Assembly (NCBI RefSeq): GCF_024721975.1 | Contig: NZ_JANQBB010000002.1 | Span: 186,001 to 250,000 of the forward strand | Length of the DNA stretch: 64,000 nt | Reading direction: 5' to 3' | Source: Paenibacillus endoradicis | GTDB taxonomy: Bacteria; Bacillota; Bacilli; Paenibacillales; Paenibacillaceae | Part shown: positions 1-8,695 of the stretch, one piece after another | Layout of the letters: every line of letters begins with the position of its first letter | Numbering within the stretch: position 1 is the stretch's first letter | Program-made: the position numbers and the translations under genes | The notes under the pieces: generated by a model | The model's database searches: none | Told to the model about the DNA's origin: nothing | Seen by the model: only the letters and a program-made list of their open reading frames with translations

Positions 1-434
1 CCTTCAAAATGTCCGACATCAAATTCATACGTATTGCGAGCATCAATAACGATTGTATCTTCTTGTTGCATTTCTTTATAGAAGTCCGCAGGTTCTACAT
101 AACGACCTGTTACTTCTAATGGATTAATATCGTCCTCTAAGCTTAAGTTAACAAGCTCTGGACGTGAACGCACATGCATTTTCTTGAAAGCATGTGTTTC
201 TGATTCATCAATTTTGAATACAATTCCTTGGAATAGTGGATGAGCGTTCATATATGCCATATAAGCATTTGTTTGCTCAACTGAGCCAGAAACTGTCCCA
301 TTAATTCCTTCATACGCTACAAGAATACGACCCTTTAACTCTAAAGATTTACAAAATGCTAAATGCTCTTTTGCAAATAATTCTGAGTCTTCAATCGTAG
401 TGTAGTGATAATACAATAAAATACGATAATCCAT
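1..434 (-). CDS. trhO: tRNA uridine(34) hydroxylase TrhO (UPF0176/rhodanese family), 3' part cut by window edge
   Basis: Reading leftwards from an ATG at 434, the protein begins [18 protein letters not shown] and runs through [18 protein letters not shown] to a rhodanese-type stretch ([17 protein letters not shown]) at the window edge. This order, an acylphosphatase-like N-terminal domain then a rhodanese domain, is that of the TrhO/UPF0176 family. The family makes 5-hydroxyuridine at the wobble base of some tRNAs, in the cytoplasm. The catalytic cysteine would lie beyond the edge, so activity cannot be judged. An AGGTGG ribosome site sits about 11 bases before the start. Only about 144 codons are visible. 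The family call rests on recognition of these conserved strings. Confidence 0.85.
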   Translation of the reverse strand, partial: MDYRILLYYHYTTIEDSELFAKEHLAFCKSLELKGRILVAYEGINGTVSGSVEQTNAYMAYMNAHPLFQGIVFKIDESETHAFKKMHVRSRPELVNLSLEDDINPLEVTGRYVEPADFYKEMQQEDTIVIDARNTYEFDVGHFE

Positions 435-661
435 CTTCTCATTGACCACCTATCATGTATATTTACAGGATATAACCTGATAGAGTGATTCTTATTAAGC
501 TCTATTAGAGCAATAATTAAGAACCCCTGCCTATTCATAGGCATAAGAGAAATTATAGCTACTCTACGTTCAATTTGCAATCGTAATATACTGGATTCTC
601 GCATATTTCTCGTTTTTTATTATTATTTGATTTGTCATAAGACATATCTATTATCTTATTA

Positions 662-1585
662 TTATTTAGCCAAATACCATTTACGTGAATCCAATTGACA
701 ATTAATCGTCTTGTCAGGAGACACATTGCCAAGAAATTCACCATCTACATGACTTACTGTAGGTGAATCAACCTTCAATGAAAACCGCTCTGCTTGTAAC
801 ATTTCCACTTCACGAAAATTCACATGCTTCCCCCAAAATACGGTCATAAATACTAAGAGTAGTTTCATTCTCGATAAATCATGTACAACCGTCAATTCTA
901 ATAGCTGATCATCGCTTTTGGAAGAAGGTGATATCTTCATCCCACCTCCAAAATAAGGACCATTACATATAGAAATAAACCACACATTACGGAAGCGATG
1001 CGTTTGTTCTCCAATATGAACAACGGCATCGAATCGTTTGAAAGTAAACAACGCCCATATTGTAAGTAACATATAGGATAGTCTGCCTAATTTCACGTAA
1101 TTGAGCCAGCGCTTTAATTTCGATTGGTTCAATGTCGTAGTAATATATGCATCGAATCCAATCCCAGAATTATTGACAAAACTATGTGCTGATTGACCCT
1201 CCAAAGTAATTTGACCAAGATCCATTGCTCTCGGTTTACTGGAGTGGTGATAATAATAATTCTCTACATCAGAAACTTGCTTAAATATATGGTATCCCCG
1301 AGCAAAATCATTGCCTGATCCAGCTTTCATTGCTCCTATTTGAATATGAACGTTGCCGGCAGCTCCCTCTATAACCTCATGAATGGTTCCATCTCCACCA
1401 ACGGCTAATAAAAGAATCTCTACTTCCTTCTCCATCGTATATTGCTTAGCCAAATGAACAACATGACCAGAATAATCGGATATATGAGCGATATACGGAA
1501 TGGTAAGTTGCGATTTTATTTTGTCCCAAACGTATGCGCCTTTACCACCGCCAGCTTGTTCATTCACGATAAAAATAACTTTCAC
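662..1585 (-). CDS. YegS/BmrU-type diacylglycerol/lipid kinase
   Basis: This 307-residue protein has the diacylglycerol-kinase catalytic signature GGDGT at residues 63-67. A nucleotide-binding N-terminus (VNEQAGGGKG) precedes it, and a GAMKAGSGNDFARG block follows at about 82-95. The C-terminal half is beta-rich and carries VDGE near the end, as in YegS, BmrU and DgkB. The family phosphorylates diacylglycerol or other membrane lipids at the inner face of the membrane. The length is normal for the family. It stands alone between trhO and azoR, all on the minus strand, with 227 bases separating it from trhO. Whether the substrate is diacylglycerol (a DgkB role) or another lipid cannot be told from sequence. 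Confidence 0.85.
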   Translation of the reverse strand: MKVIFIVNEQAGGGKGAYVWDKIKSQLTIPYIAHISDYSGHVVHLAKQYTMEKEVEILLLAVGGDGTIHEVIEGAAGNVHIQIGAMKAGSGNDFARGYHIFKQVSDVENYYYHHSSKPRAMDLGQITLEGQSAHSFVNNSGIGFDAYITTTLNQSKLKRWLNYVKLGRLSYMLLTIWALFTFKRFDAVVHIGEQTHRFRNVWFISICNGPYFGGGMKISPSSKSDDQLLELTVVHDLSRMKLLLVFMTVFWGKHVNFREVEMLQAERFSLKVDSPTVSHVDGEFLGNVSPDKTINCQLDSRKWYLAK

Positions 1586-1728
1586 TTCTTAATTCTCCTT
1601 CGAAAGCGTTCTTATCAACAAGCTTACAAAGGATTGTCGTATTTTGTCTACAGTTTTTTCCCATAGATAACGATCAAAAATTTGGTATCGTCACTTGATA
1701 TTGCTCGATATCAATAAATTTGGGCAAA

Positions 1729-1783
1729 CAAAAAGAGCATCTAATTTAACAAGCAGATGCTTGTGAATAGATGCTCTTTTGTC
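1729..1783 (-). terminator. Rho-independent terminator of azoR
   Basis: Inverted repeat AAAAGAGCATCT (1731-1742) / AGATGCTCTTTT (1769-1780). Read on the minus strand, the stem runs into a T-rich tract, as expected for termination about 30 bases after the azoR stop. A second small palindrome (AAGCAGATGCTT) lies in the loop. Confidence 0.75.
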
Positions 1784-1810
1784 AGATCAATATAACATTA
1801 AATTATATAA

Positions 1811-2446
1811 TTAAACTGTTGCAGCTACAGAAAGTTTTTCCGCAGCAGCTTTAACTTGCTCAAGACCAGCAGCAACAATTGCTTCTGCTTGTGCTGGAGA
1901 AGCGTTATGACCTTCTATAATTACTTCATCGATGATTTGGCAACCAAAAACTCCGCCAACAACGTTACGCATATAGTTAACAGCCATCTCCATAGGAGCT
2001 GCTTCTGGAGCAGAATAAACTCCACCACGAGCATTTAGGAAGATTGCTTTTTTATCAGTCAAAAGTGGAACAAGTTGACCTTGTTCGTTGTATTTGAATG
2101 AATAACCAGCTTGGTAAGTGTAGTCAATGAATGTTTGAAGTGCAGCTGGAATTGTTAGGTTCCAAAGTGGGAATGCGAATACAACTACATCAGCAGCTGT
2201 AAGAGCATCCATAGCTTTTTGTTTTGCGCCAAGACGACGTTGGTCTTCAGCAGTCAATGTACCAGCTTGTGCTCTACCAAATGCATCGAAGAATTCTTGA
2301 CCGAAATACGGCATATCTTCAGCGAATACATCAAATGTTGATACCTCTACTCCTTTAAGATTTGCTGCAAATGTTTCATACATTTTGCTTGAAACACCTT
2401 CAGATGCTGGACGGTTATTTGCTTTTACGATTAGTACTTTTTTCAT
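1811..2446 (-). CDS. azoR: FMN-dependent NADH-azoreductase
   Basis: The 211-residue protein has the flavodoxin-like fold of AzoR/AcpD enzymes. It opens with MKKVLIVKANNRP, has a nucleotide-binding region AFPLWNLTIPAALQTFID at about 94-111, and FLNARGGVYS at about 136-145. The enzymes are cytoplasmic homodimers that reduce quinones and azo compounds with NAD(P)H. The length matches the family at about 208 residues. The ATG at 2446 follows an AAAGGAG site. The gene is monocistronic, with a clear terminator downstream and a perfect palindrome of the YodB-operator type upstream. This suggests induction by quinone or thiol stress, as for B. subtilis azoR1. Confidence 0.92.
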   Translation of the reverse strand: MKKVLIVKANNRPASEGVSSKMYETFAANLKGVEVSTFDVFAEDMPYFGQEFFDAFGRAQAGTLTAEDQRRLGAKQKAMDALTAADVVVFAFPLWNLTIPAALQTFIDYTYQAGYSFKYNEQGQLVPLLTDKKAIFLNARGGVYSAPEAAPMEMAVNYMRNVVGGVFGCQIIDEVIIEGHNASPAQAEAIVAAGLEQVKAAAEKLSVAATV

Positions 2447-2752
2447 TTCTCATTCTCCTTTATGTCTTAGAAATTATGTCTCTCAGTTTTAAGATACTTT
2501 TACATTATAACCTGTATTACCGATAAAATAAATAGCTACTATACAAAATATAGTACGAAAATATGAACATTTAATCAAATTTTTCCCTCTCGATTAAATT
2601 TTTCAAATAAAATCAATAAATAAACGATAAATATTTACTACATCATCGGTTGATAATTTTTAATATTATTGTAATTAACATCATTATCAGAGTGACAACA
2701 TGTTTAATGTGGCCATTAATGTGACACACTATATCTGTTAATTCATAGGTAG
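2447..2752. other. Intergenic region upstream of azoR
   Basis: This is 306 AT-rich bases between the azoR start and the end of the response-regulator gene. It holds the azoR leader with a possible -10 TATAAT (minus strand, 2509-2504) and the palindrome at 2537-2555. I see no terminator with a T-tract after the response regulator and no supportable small gene. Confidence 0.6.
2537..2555. promoter_or_regulatory. azoR: Palindromic operator candidate upstream of azoR (YodB/HxlR type)
   Basis: The perfect dyad TACTATAcaaaaTATAGTA lies about 90 bases upstream of azoR. As I recall it, the B. subtilis YodB operator (a DUF24/MarR-like quinone sensor) has TACTATT...AATAGTA half sites, so the half sites match at six of seven positions. 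The spacing and the regulator are inferred; no YodB gene is in the window. Confidence 0.45.
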
Positions 2753-4372
2753 TTAATTAGAACTTAGATGTTCTCGATATTCATTCGGTGATCTTCCCGT
2801 AACCTTTTTGAACATTTTTGAGAAATAACCTTGATTGGGATAACCTACTCGTTCAGATATTTCATATAACTTCATCCCAGTCTGTAACAATTGGATTGCT
2901 GAATCGATACGTTTTCGTGTCACATATTCGATGAAGGTTTCACCTATTTCCTTAGCAAACACTTTACTTAAATAACTTTCACTCACGCCTACCATTTCGC
3001 TAGCTACTGTAAGTGAAATCGATTCACCATAATGCTTATCAATCCATACTTTAACTCTCTCGGTCATTCTTGGCGCTGAATCAACTAATTGTTTTAACGG
3101 ATCCAATTGTTCAACGAAAGCTCGCATTATCTTCAATAACCACTCATGAAGTCGTTCAATATATATAAAATGTTCGAGTTCACCAATCAAACTTCCACTG
3201 AATTCTGTACTTTGATACAACGACATATTTTCTAATGAGATTCCTTTACTATATAACAGTGACTCTAATTCACGAATTAACGCACGATAAGGACGCATCC
3301 AATCTTCATATCTTCCGTGATGTGATCGTTTCAATACATTAAAAAGCCTAATAGCTTCACTTTCCCATCGATCATCATAATTGGCAATAAACTGAAGTAG
3401 AGATGTCCAATTAGGTTTTATTGACTCTATTAAATTTTCTTGTCCGCCTTGCGCAATAAACACTCGACCTTGACCATTGAAAAAGCGTAGCTCAGCTTGC
3501 CTGCTTGCTTCCTCATATCGTTTTGCCCAATCAGTTATTCGACTACAAGGTGACGACACTCCAATTGAAAGTGAGATATTTACATATTCTTTGACTTGCT
3601 GTGTAGCACGGGTTAACAGATCAATAAGTTGGCTATGTATCGCTTGATCTCCGATTGAAGTAGGGAATGCTACGACGGATACGTAAGCTCCTTTACCTCT
3701 CTCACTAACTACACAATATACATTCTGCAAGGAGAATACTTGTAAAAACGCTCGCATAACAAATCTTGATGTTCGTTCATCCAACAGATGATTCTTATTG
3801 ATTCCATCATGATCAACAAGTATTTGTAGAAGAAAAATCCGTTGTCCTTCTAATTGGGTGAACTCGAGTATAGCATCTTCGGATTCATTCCCCTCTACCA
3901 TTTCCCATAAAGATTTTTCTTTGCGCTGCTCAATTCGATCAATACTTTCTGCTTCTTGTCGTTTACGTTCTGATTTCCTTTCATATAGCGGTTCTACTAC
4001 TCGCGTGAGCATAGCACCAATCGTATCTGGAGACATATCCTCTTTGATAATGTAATCAAGTGCGCCATATAAGAAAGCTTCTCTAACATAATTGAAATTG
4101 GAAAATGCGCTTAACATGACAATACCGAATTCCTCAGTTAACTCTAATTCCTTTATCTGTTTTACTAATTCAATTCCAGTTATAACTGGCATTTGAATAT
4201 CAACAATAGCAAGATCAATCTTTCGGTCTTTCATAATAGTTAGAGCATCACGTCCATTGGCTGCTTCACCAACAATTTCACAACCATAATAATTCCAATC
4301 AATCATTTCTCGAAGAGCCAATCTTACAATAGGTTCATCATCAGCTAAAAGTACGCGAAGCAACTCGCTCAT
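2753..4372 (-). CDS. YesN-type response regulator, REC + AraC DNA-binding domain
   Basis: The receiver domain covers about residues 6-122, with the acidic pair D11/D12, phospho-acceptor D58 (AIVDIQMP), S88 and K110. A long linker follows. The last 100 residues are an AraC/XylS double helix-turn-helix (SLTVASEMVGVSESYLSKVF and GYPNQGYFSKMFKKVTGRSP). This is the usual 530-550-residue layout of YesN regulators, which activate neighbouring sugar-uptake operons in the cytoplasm. The AAGGAG site directly abuts the ATG at 4372. A TTG at 4363, giving LLRVLLADDEP, has a normal 9-base spacing and is probably the true start. The gene overlaps the upstream kinase gene by 20-30 bases, so the two are translated together. 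Confidence 0.93.
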   Translation of the reverse strand: MSELLRVLLADDEPIVRLALREMIDWNYYGCEIVGEAANGRDALTIMKDRKIDLAIVDIQMPVITGIELVKQIKELELTEEFGIVMLSAFSNFNYVREAFLYGALDYIIKEDMSPDTIGAMLTRVVEPLYERKSERKRQEAESIDRIEQRKEKSLWEMVEGNESEDAILEFTQLEGQRIFLLQILVDHDGINKNHLLDERTSRFVMRAFLQVFSLQNVYCVVSERGKGAYVSVVAFPTSIGDQAIHSQLIDLLTRATQQVKEYVNISLSIGVSSPCSRITDWAKRYEEASRQAELRFFNGQGRVFIAQGGQENLIESIKPNWTSLLQFIANYDDRWESEAIRLFNVLKRSHHGRYEDWMRPYRALIRELESLLYSKGISLENMSLYQSTEFSGSLIGELEHFIYIERLHEWLLKIMRAFVEQLDPLKQLVDSAPRMTERVKVWIDKHYGESISLTVASEMVGVSESYLSKVFAKEIGETFIEYVTRKRIDSAIQLLQTGMKLYEISERVGYPNQGYFSKMFKKVTGRSPNEYREHLSSN

Positions 4373-6194
4373 CTCCTTCTATTTCTAATTCTGCACCAGG
4401 TTCATCCTGCAATAGAGGTATAGAAATATATACAGTCGAACCCTTACCTACCTCACTAATTAACTCTGCACCATAAGTGAAACCATAGTTTAATTGAAGC
4501 CTATCATTGACATTTCGTAATCCAATCCCATTGAACTTACTATTTTCTATGCCGTTGCCACTCCAAATTTTTTCAATCTCTTCTAAGGTCATTCCTCTTC
4601 CGTTATCTTCAATGGTAAATAAACAACGTTTCTCATTAGCTCGAAAAGAACATGTTATTCGAAGCAATCCTCTCTTCTCCATATGATGTAGTCCATGGAC
4701 TATCGCATTTTCTACAATTGGTTGAAGTAATAGTTTCAGCATATATAATCCTTTAACTTCTTTATCCACATCTATTTCAACATCAAAGCCATCACCATAA
4801 CGTATTTTCATAATTTGTAGATAGTACTCCGTTAACAATAGTTCTTCTTCCACAGTAGTATACATTCCACCACGGTTAAATGAGGCTGATAGCAACTTAC
4901 TAAGTAGCTCTGTCATGCGTTGAATATTGTCGGCTTTTGATATAACAGCCATAAGCTTAATCGTATTTAATGTATTTAATAGAAAGTGAGGATTAATTTG
5001 AGATTGTAATGCAGCAATTTCGGTTAGGCGCTTTTGCTTTTCTTTTTCTTCGATTTGACCAATATATTCATTAAGTTCACCGACCATATCGTTAAATGAA
5101 TTACCTAGTGCATAAATTTCATATGGCCCAGAAGCTACAATTTTTGCTTTCATATTCCCCATCTTAACCTTTGACATTTGACCTACAAGGGAACGAATTG
5201 GTTTAACAATTTGATGTGCAAATATATAAGCTACTGCCAAAAAAATAAGTAAACCCGCTGCTGATACACCAATTACTCGCCAATAAACACCATCTAGTTG
5301 CTGTACTAATTTTGCGTAAGGCAATACCTGCGCGTATTTCCAACCATTATCAGCAGTTTCATACATTACGAGAACTTCTTCACCTTGATCCTCAGCAATG
5401 TATTGCCCACGGTCAGTAGCTAATGCTGATGAAAGATATCGATCATGGTCATTCATTCCCGTTTGCATCGTACTCTCTATTGAAGAAGCGATTACAAATC
5501 CTTCTTTATCAATAACAAAAGATTGTACACCAGCTTCATCAGTTGTCATTAGTTCAATCCACTTATTAGAATGAAAAACAAATAAAATCATTTCAATACC
5601 ATATAACTCTGTACCAAAGCTAGGTGCTATCGCTGCTGTAACATATGATTGTTGTTCATCTCCAATCATTGAAAAACTTTGCTCTGTTCCCATTAAAACT
5701 ACTTTGTTAGATCGGGATTTCGCCTTTTCATACCACTCTTGAGACCTCCATAGTGATTCTTGTAGAGGCCAGTTCTCCTTAGTAGAATGAATCCCTCTGT
5801 CTTTATAGAAAAACAATACTGTTGCAACATCAGACGTATAGTGAAAATAATTATGTAATTGTGACTCTAGCAGCCGACTTGTAGATAATTTTTCTTGTCT
5901 ATCCTCTGAATAATAAGTATAGGAAGCAGCAGATATGACGTCTGCATCATTAGCAATAGTAGCTACTGAATTCGTTATTGCTTTAGTTTGCGCATCAACA
6001 GCCCCCTCAAGCTGAGTAAGTGCTTGCTTAGAACGTACCGTTGTTTGTTCGATCCAAATATCTTTAAATGATTCCACAGCAAAAGCTGTAATGATACAAA
6101 GGGGTAGTGTAATTAATAATACAAATGATGAACTAACAATAATCGAAATCTTCCATCTACCTTTACGTAGCTTGAACCATCTCTTGCTTATCAC
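4341..6194 (-). CDS. YesM-type sensor histidine kinase
   Basis: The 617-residue membrane kinase has TM1 at about 15-37, an extracytoplasmic Cache-like domain of some 270 residues, and TM2 at about 306-328. These are followed by HAMP and then a His_kinase domain with the phospho-acceptor motif QINPHFLLNTLNTIK. The HATPase domain has N-box VENAIVHGL and G1 box DNGRGM, and ends with GIGLRNVNDRL. It uses a GTG start at 6194 after GGGGGAG. It overlaps its response regulator. It starts 2 bases after the stop of a binding-protein gene, so the lipoprotein, kinase and regulator are one translational unit. The extracytoplasmic domain probably senses an oligosaccharide directly or through that lipoprotein. 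Confidence 0.93.
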   Translation of the reverse strand: MISKRWFKLRKGRWKISIIVSSSFVLLITLPLCIITAFAVESFKDIWIEQTTVRSKQALTQLEGAVDAQTKAITNSVATIANDADVISAASYTYYSEDRQEKLSTSRLLESQLHNYFHYTSDVATVLFFYKDRGIHSTKENWPLQESLWRSQEWYEKAKSRSNKVVLMGTEQSFSMIGDEQQSYVTAAIAPSFGTELYGIEMILFVFHSNKWIELMTTDEAGVQSFVIDKEGFVIASSIESTMQTGMNDHDRYLSSALATDRGQYIAEDQGEEVLVMYETADNGWKYAQVLPYAKLVQQLDGVYWRVIGVSAAGLLIFLAVAYIFAHQIVKPIRSLVGQMSKVKMGNMKAKIVASGPYEIYALGNSFNDMVGELNEYIGQIEEKEKQKRLTEIAALQSQINPHFLLNTLNTIKLMAVISKADNIQRMTELLSKLLSASFNRGGMYTTVEEELLLTEYYLQIMKIRYGDGFDVEIDVDKEVKGLYMLKLLLQPIVENAIVHGLHHMEKRGLLRITCSFRANEKRCLFTIEDNGRGMTLEEIEKIWSGNGIENSKFNGIGLRNVNDRLQLNYGFTYGAELISEVGKGSTVYISIPLLQDEPGAELEIEGDERVASRTFS

Positions 6195-6196
6195 AA

Positions 6197-7492
6197 TTAC
6201 TCCCCCTTAGCCTTCTTCCATCTTTCATTGAGTTGAGTAGCAATCTCATTCACACTCAGACCAACTAACATATCTTGACCTAGAGTTTTAACATCTAGTT
6301 GTATCGCATTTGATAGTCTTGTATATTGCTCATCACCAGGTAAGTAAATAAATTGTGTAGCATCAGTTTCAGCTAATATTTTTCTAGTGAACGCATTAGT
6401 AGAAGATATTCCTCGAAATACTGATTCGGACATCGTATTGTCTAAATAGTCCTTGTAATTTTCAGGTGAAAAATACCACGATAAAAATGCTTCCGCTTCC
6501 GCTTGATATAAACTTTCTTGAGAAATACCTAGAAAATGATCAGCGAAATACATCTGACGTAATGGTTCCTTCTCATTATCTCGATATGGCAGTGGAAATG
6601 CTTTCATATCCTCTAATCCGCCAGTTTCTGCTAGATATAGAGGTATAAACCACTGACCCGCAGCCAAAACTGCGGCATCACCAGCAATGAATAACTCAAC
6701 TGCATCATTCCACCCTACACTTAGTGGGTCAGGTCCGGTGATGTCTGCATGATATAACTGAGATACTTTCATGTAACCATCGTAGAAAGGAGTTCCTTTA
6801 CCAAATGGCATCGACTGCTTAGCCATATCACTTAGGTATGTTTCATTACCAGAAAGAAGATGTGGCAAAAATTCATTAAATGGATACGTTGGCCATTCAT
6901 CCGCTGCACCTAAAGCAAGTGGAATAACTGCTCCATCCTCTTTGATCACTTGTAAGACAGTCATAAATTCACTCCATGTTTGAGGAATTTCAAGTTGTAA
7001 TCTGTCAAACACGCTTGGATGATAATAGATCCACTCTGGTTGCAGTGAAGTAGGGATTGCAAGTATCTTTTCATTCACTGCAAAGCGTTCAGCAATTACA
7101 TTACGCTCAGTTACATCATAATCATTAAGCGTAATTAGATCATGTTCGAATAGTTGAAGCCAATTCGGCTTCAACTCAAAGAGATCCGGCAACTGTGAAG
7201 CTGCGGATCTAACTCTCATTGATTGTAAATAGTCGCTATCAGACGAAAACGCTTCCACTTCTATCGTTACATAAGGCAAAACTGCTTGAAATACCTTTGT
7301 TTTTTCATTCATATATGCGATGAATTTGGGATCTGAATTCCAAATAGCCATTTTCAATGTAATAGGAATAGGTTCTTCCGGTTCTTTATTGATTGGAACA
7401 TTATTATTAGATTCACAAGCAATAAGTACAAACGATAGAAATACTATAAGTAGAATAAATGTATTAACTCTGAAATTGTGCGTCCATCTCAT
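6197..7492 (-). CDS. Solute-binding lipoprotein linked to the histidine kinase (family 1 sugar-binding fold)
   Basis: A signal peptide ends in a lipobox (VLIAC), so the protein is a membrane-anchored lipoprotein. About 405 residues of a family-1 sugar-binding protein follow. It is a clear paralog of the transport binding protein at 12635-13969: SQLPDLFELKPNWL here against DSLPDIYELKPNWL there, and DVKTLGQDMLVG against DVKALGQDMMAG near the C-terminus. Unlike that copy it has no adjacent permease and is coupled to the kinase gene with a 2-base gap. I infer a sensory role, presenting ligand to the kinase. The start at 7492 is chosen because GAGGG lies 6 bases before it; the ATG at 7498 abuts the site. 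A cre-like site lies upstream. Confidence 0.85.
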   Translation of the reverse strand: MRWTHNFRVNTFILLIVFLSFVLIACESNNNVPINKEPEEPIPITLKMAIWNSDPKFIAYMNEKTKVFQAVLPYVTIEVEAFSSDSDYLQSMRVRSAASQLPDLFELKPNWLQLFEHDLITLNDYDVTERNVIAERFAVNEKILAIPTSLQPEWIYYHPSVFDRLQLEIPQTWSEFMTVLQVIKEDGAVIPLALGAADEWPTYPFNEFLPHLLSGNETYLSDMAKQSMPFGKGTPFYDGYMKVSQLYHADITGPDPLSVGWNDAVELFIAGDAAVLAAGQWFIPLYLAETGGLEDMKAFPLPYRDNEKEPLRQMYFADHFLGISQESLYQAEAEAFLSWYFSPENYKDYLDNTMSESVFRGISSTNAFTRKILAETDATQFIYLPGDEQYTRLSNAIQLDVKTLGQDMLVGLSVNEIATQLNERWKKAKGE

Positions 7493-7538
7493 AGACATCC
7501 CTCTATTATGTTGAAGTTTAGCCTTATCATACTATAAA

Positions 7539-7552
7539 TGTAAACGCATTAA
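7539..7552. promoter_or_regulatory. cre-like catabolite-response element
   Basis: TGTAAACGCATTAA matches the cre consensus TGWAARCGYTWNCW at 12 of 14 positions. It lies about 50 bases upstream of the sensory lipoprotein gene. CcpA binding is inferred from the match only. Confidence 0.4.
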
Positions 7553-7568
7553 TCATTATTTTTGTAAT

Positions 7569-8615
7569 TTATATTGGAAAAACCTTATGAATGATTTCAT
7601 CATAAATAATAAGTTCTGCATTGTTAATTTCTTTCGAGACTAACTCATCGTATTTAATTTGAAAAAGTTCTGATCTAATTTGACTTTCTATATCATCTAA
7701 CATCATAAATCGCTCATTTTCTCTTTCAATGCATCTTATTAGATATAAGCCATGCCCCGTATCTAATGTAACTACACTTAGATCAGGATCTAGTTGATAA
7801 GCAGTTTCTCTGAGTAAGAACGATTGTTCATCATAACGAGTAGTTGTCTCATCAAATACTCTCTTAATTACGTTACCCTCTACGTTTTGTTGCTGTAATA
7901 ATGTCTCCAACCCCATTCCACTTTTCCATCTATTAAGTAAATTCTCGACGATCATATTAACTACTACTTTCTCATCTTCATCTGAATATATCCACTCCAT
8001 ATACTCTATAACAACTCGATCGGGGTACTTGTAATTTGTCGTTCTTAATAGCTTATAACGATCATTTATTTCTTGATCTGTTACAGATATTACTCCTTCA
8101 GAAATCCATTTTTCTTTCAATCGTGTTTTTCCATTACTTATTAGATATTCTATATATTCTTGCAAACCATATTCTATTGGTCCATATATTGGTTTTCCTT
8201 GTTGGAATGCCTTGCTCCTATTTTTATTTTCTTCCCTCCATTGCAATTGAAGTTGATCGAATGAAACTTGCACTAACACTCCAGCTTCTTGCATTAACCC
8301 CAATTCCGTTTTTATTTTTGTTAAATAAGTTAACGTTTGATTATGTATGTAATCTAAAGGAGTACCGTTGTCATATATCGATGTCCAAAAATCCTCTGTC
8401 GGTTCAATGCCAAACTCTCTATTATAATAAGAGTACGTCTCGGCAACATAATAAGCATTCAGATAAAATTCAAACTCATCTTGCATAATAAAAATACCAT
8501 CGACACTAGCGACTGGTTCAGAACTTGTACGATGAGATAATAACGATACCGTTATTATCGTTGCTACCAAACTAATAGTGACGATCACGCCAACTATCTT
8601 CAATCGATTAGTCAT
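7569..8615 (-). CDS. Membrane-anchored SurA/PrsA-like foldase-related protein
   Basis: The N-terminal hydrophobic segment (about 8-28) lacks a lipobox, so the protein is probably held by a signal anchor. Next comes ASVDGIFIMQDEFEFYLNAY, the usual start of a SurA/PrsA N-terminal helical domain, and then a helical region. The C-terminal part resembles a parvulin domain (LDTGHGLYLIRCIERENERF), but I cannot confirm its catalytic residues. It lies between the beta-helix protein and the sensory lipoprotein on the same strand. It may help fold the secreted enzyme outside the membrane. A start at 8615 gives good spacing after GGTGG; a GTG at 8621 is too close. Function is inferred from this distant resemblance. 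Confidence 0.6.
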   Translation of the reverse strand: MTNRLKIVGVIVTISLVATIITVSLLSHRTSSEPVASVDGIFIMQDEFEFYLNAYYVAETYSYYNREFGIEPTEDFWTSIYDNGTPLDYIHNQTLTYLTKIKTELGLMQEAGVLVQVSFDQLQLQWREENKNRSKAFQQGKPIYGPIEYGLQEYIEYLISNGKTRLKEKWISEGVISVTDQEINDRYKLLRTTNYKYPDRVVIEYMEWIYSDEDEKVVVNMIVENLLNRWKSGMGLETLLQQQNVEGNVIKRVFDETTTRYDEQSFLLRETAYQLDPDLSVVTLDTGHGLYLIRCIERENERFMMLDDIESQIRSELFQIKYDELVSKEINNAELIIYDEIIHKVFPI

Positions 8616-8650
8616 TTTCACGAACCACCTTTGTGCATCTATTATGAAGT

Positions 8651-8679
8651 AAGGAAAGCCACACTATTGGGCTTTCCTT
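8651..8679 (-). terminator. Hairpin after the beta-helix gene
   Basis: AAGGAAAGCC (8651-8660) / GGCTTTCCTT (8670-8679) forms a 10-bp stem just after the beta-helix gene. No T-tract follows on the minus strand, so it may only partly terminate transcription or may protect the mRNA. Confidence 0.5.
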
Positions 8680-8695
8680 ACTCTCTTCTAGACCG

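Noticed and set aside
559..744. 61-codon frame between trhO and the lipid kinase gene
   Set aside because: It overlaps the end of the kinase gene, lacks a ribosome site and shows no family pattern.
1603..1616. cre site before the lipid kinase gene
   Set aside because: CGAAAGCGTTCTTA matches the cre consensus at only 11 of 14 positions and the gene has no carbohydrate link.
8036..8488. 150-codon plus-strand frame
   Set aside because: It is antisense to the foldase-like gene, and its hydrophobic composition is what a shadow frame of AT-rich coding DNA gives.
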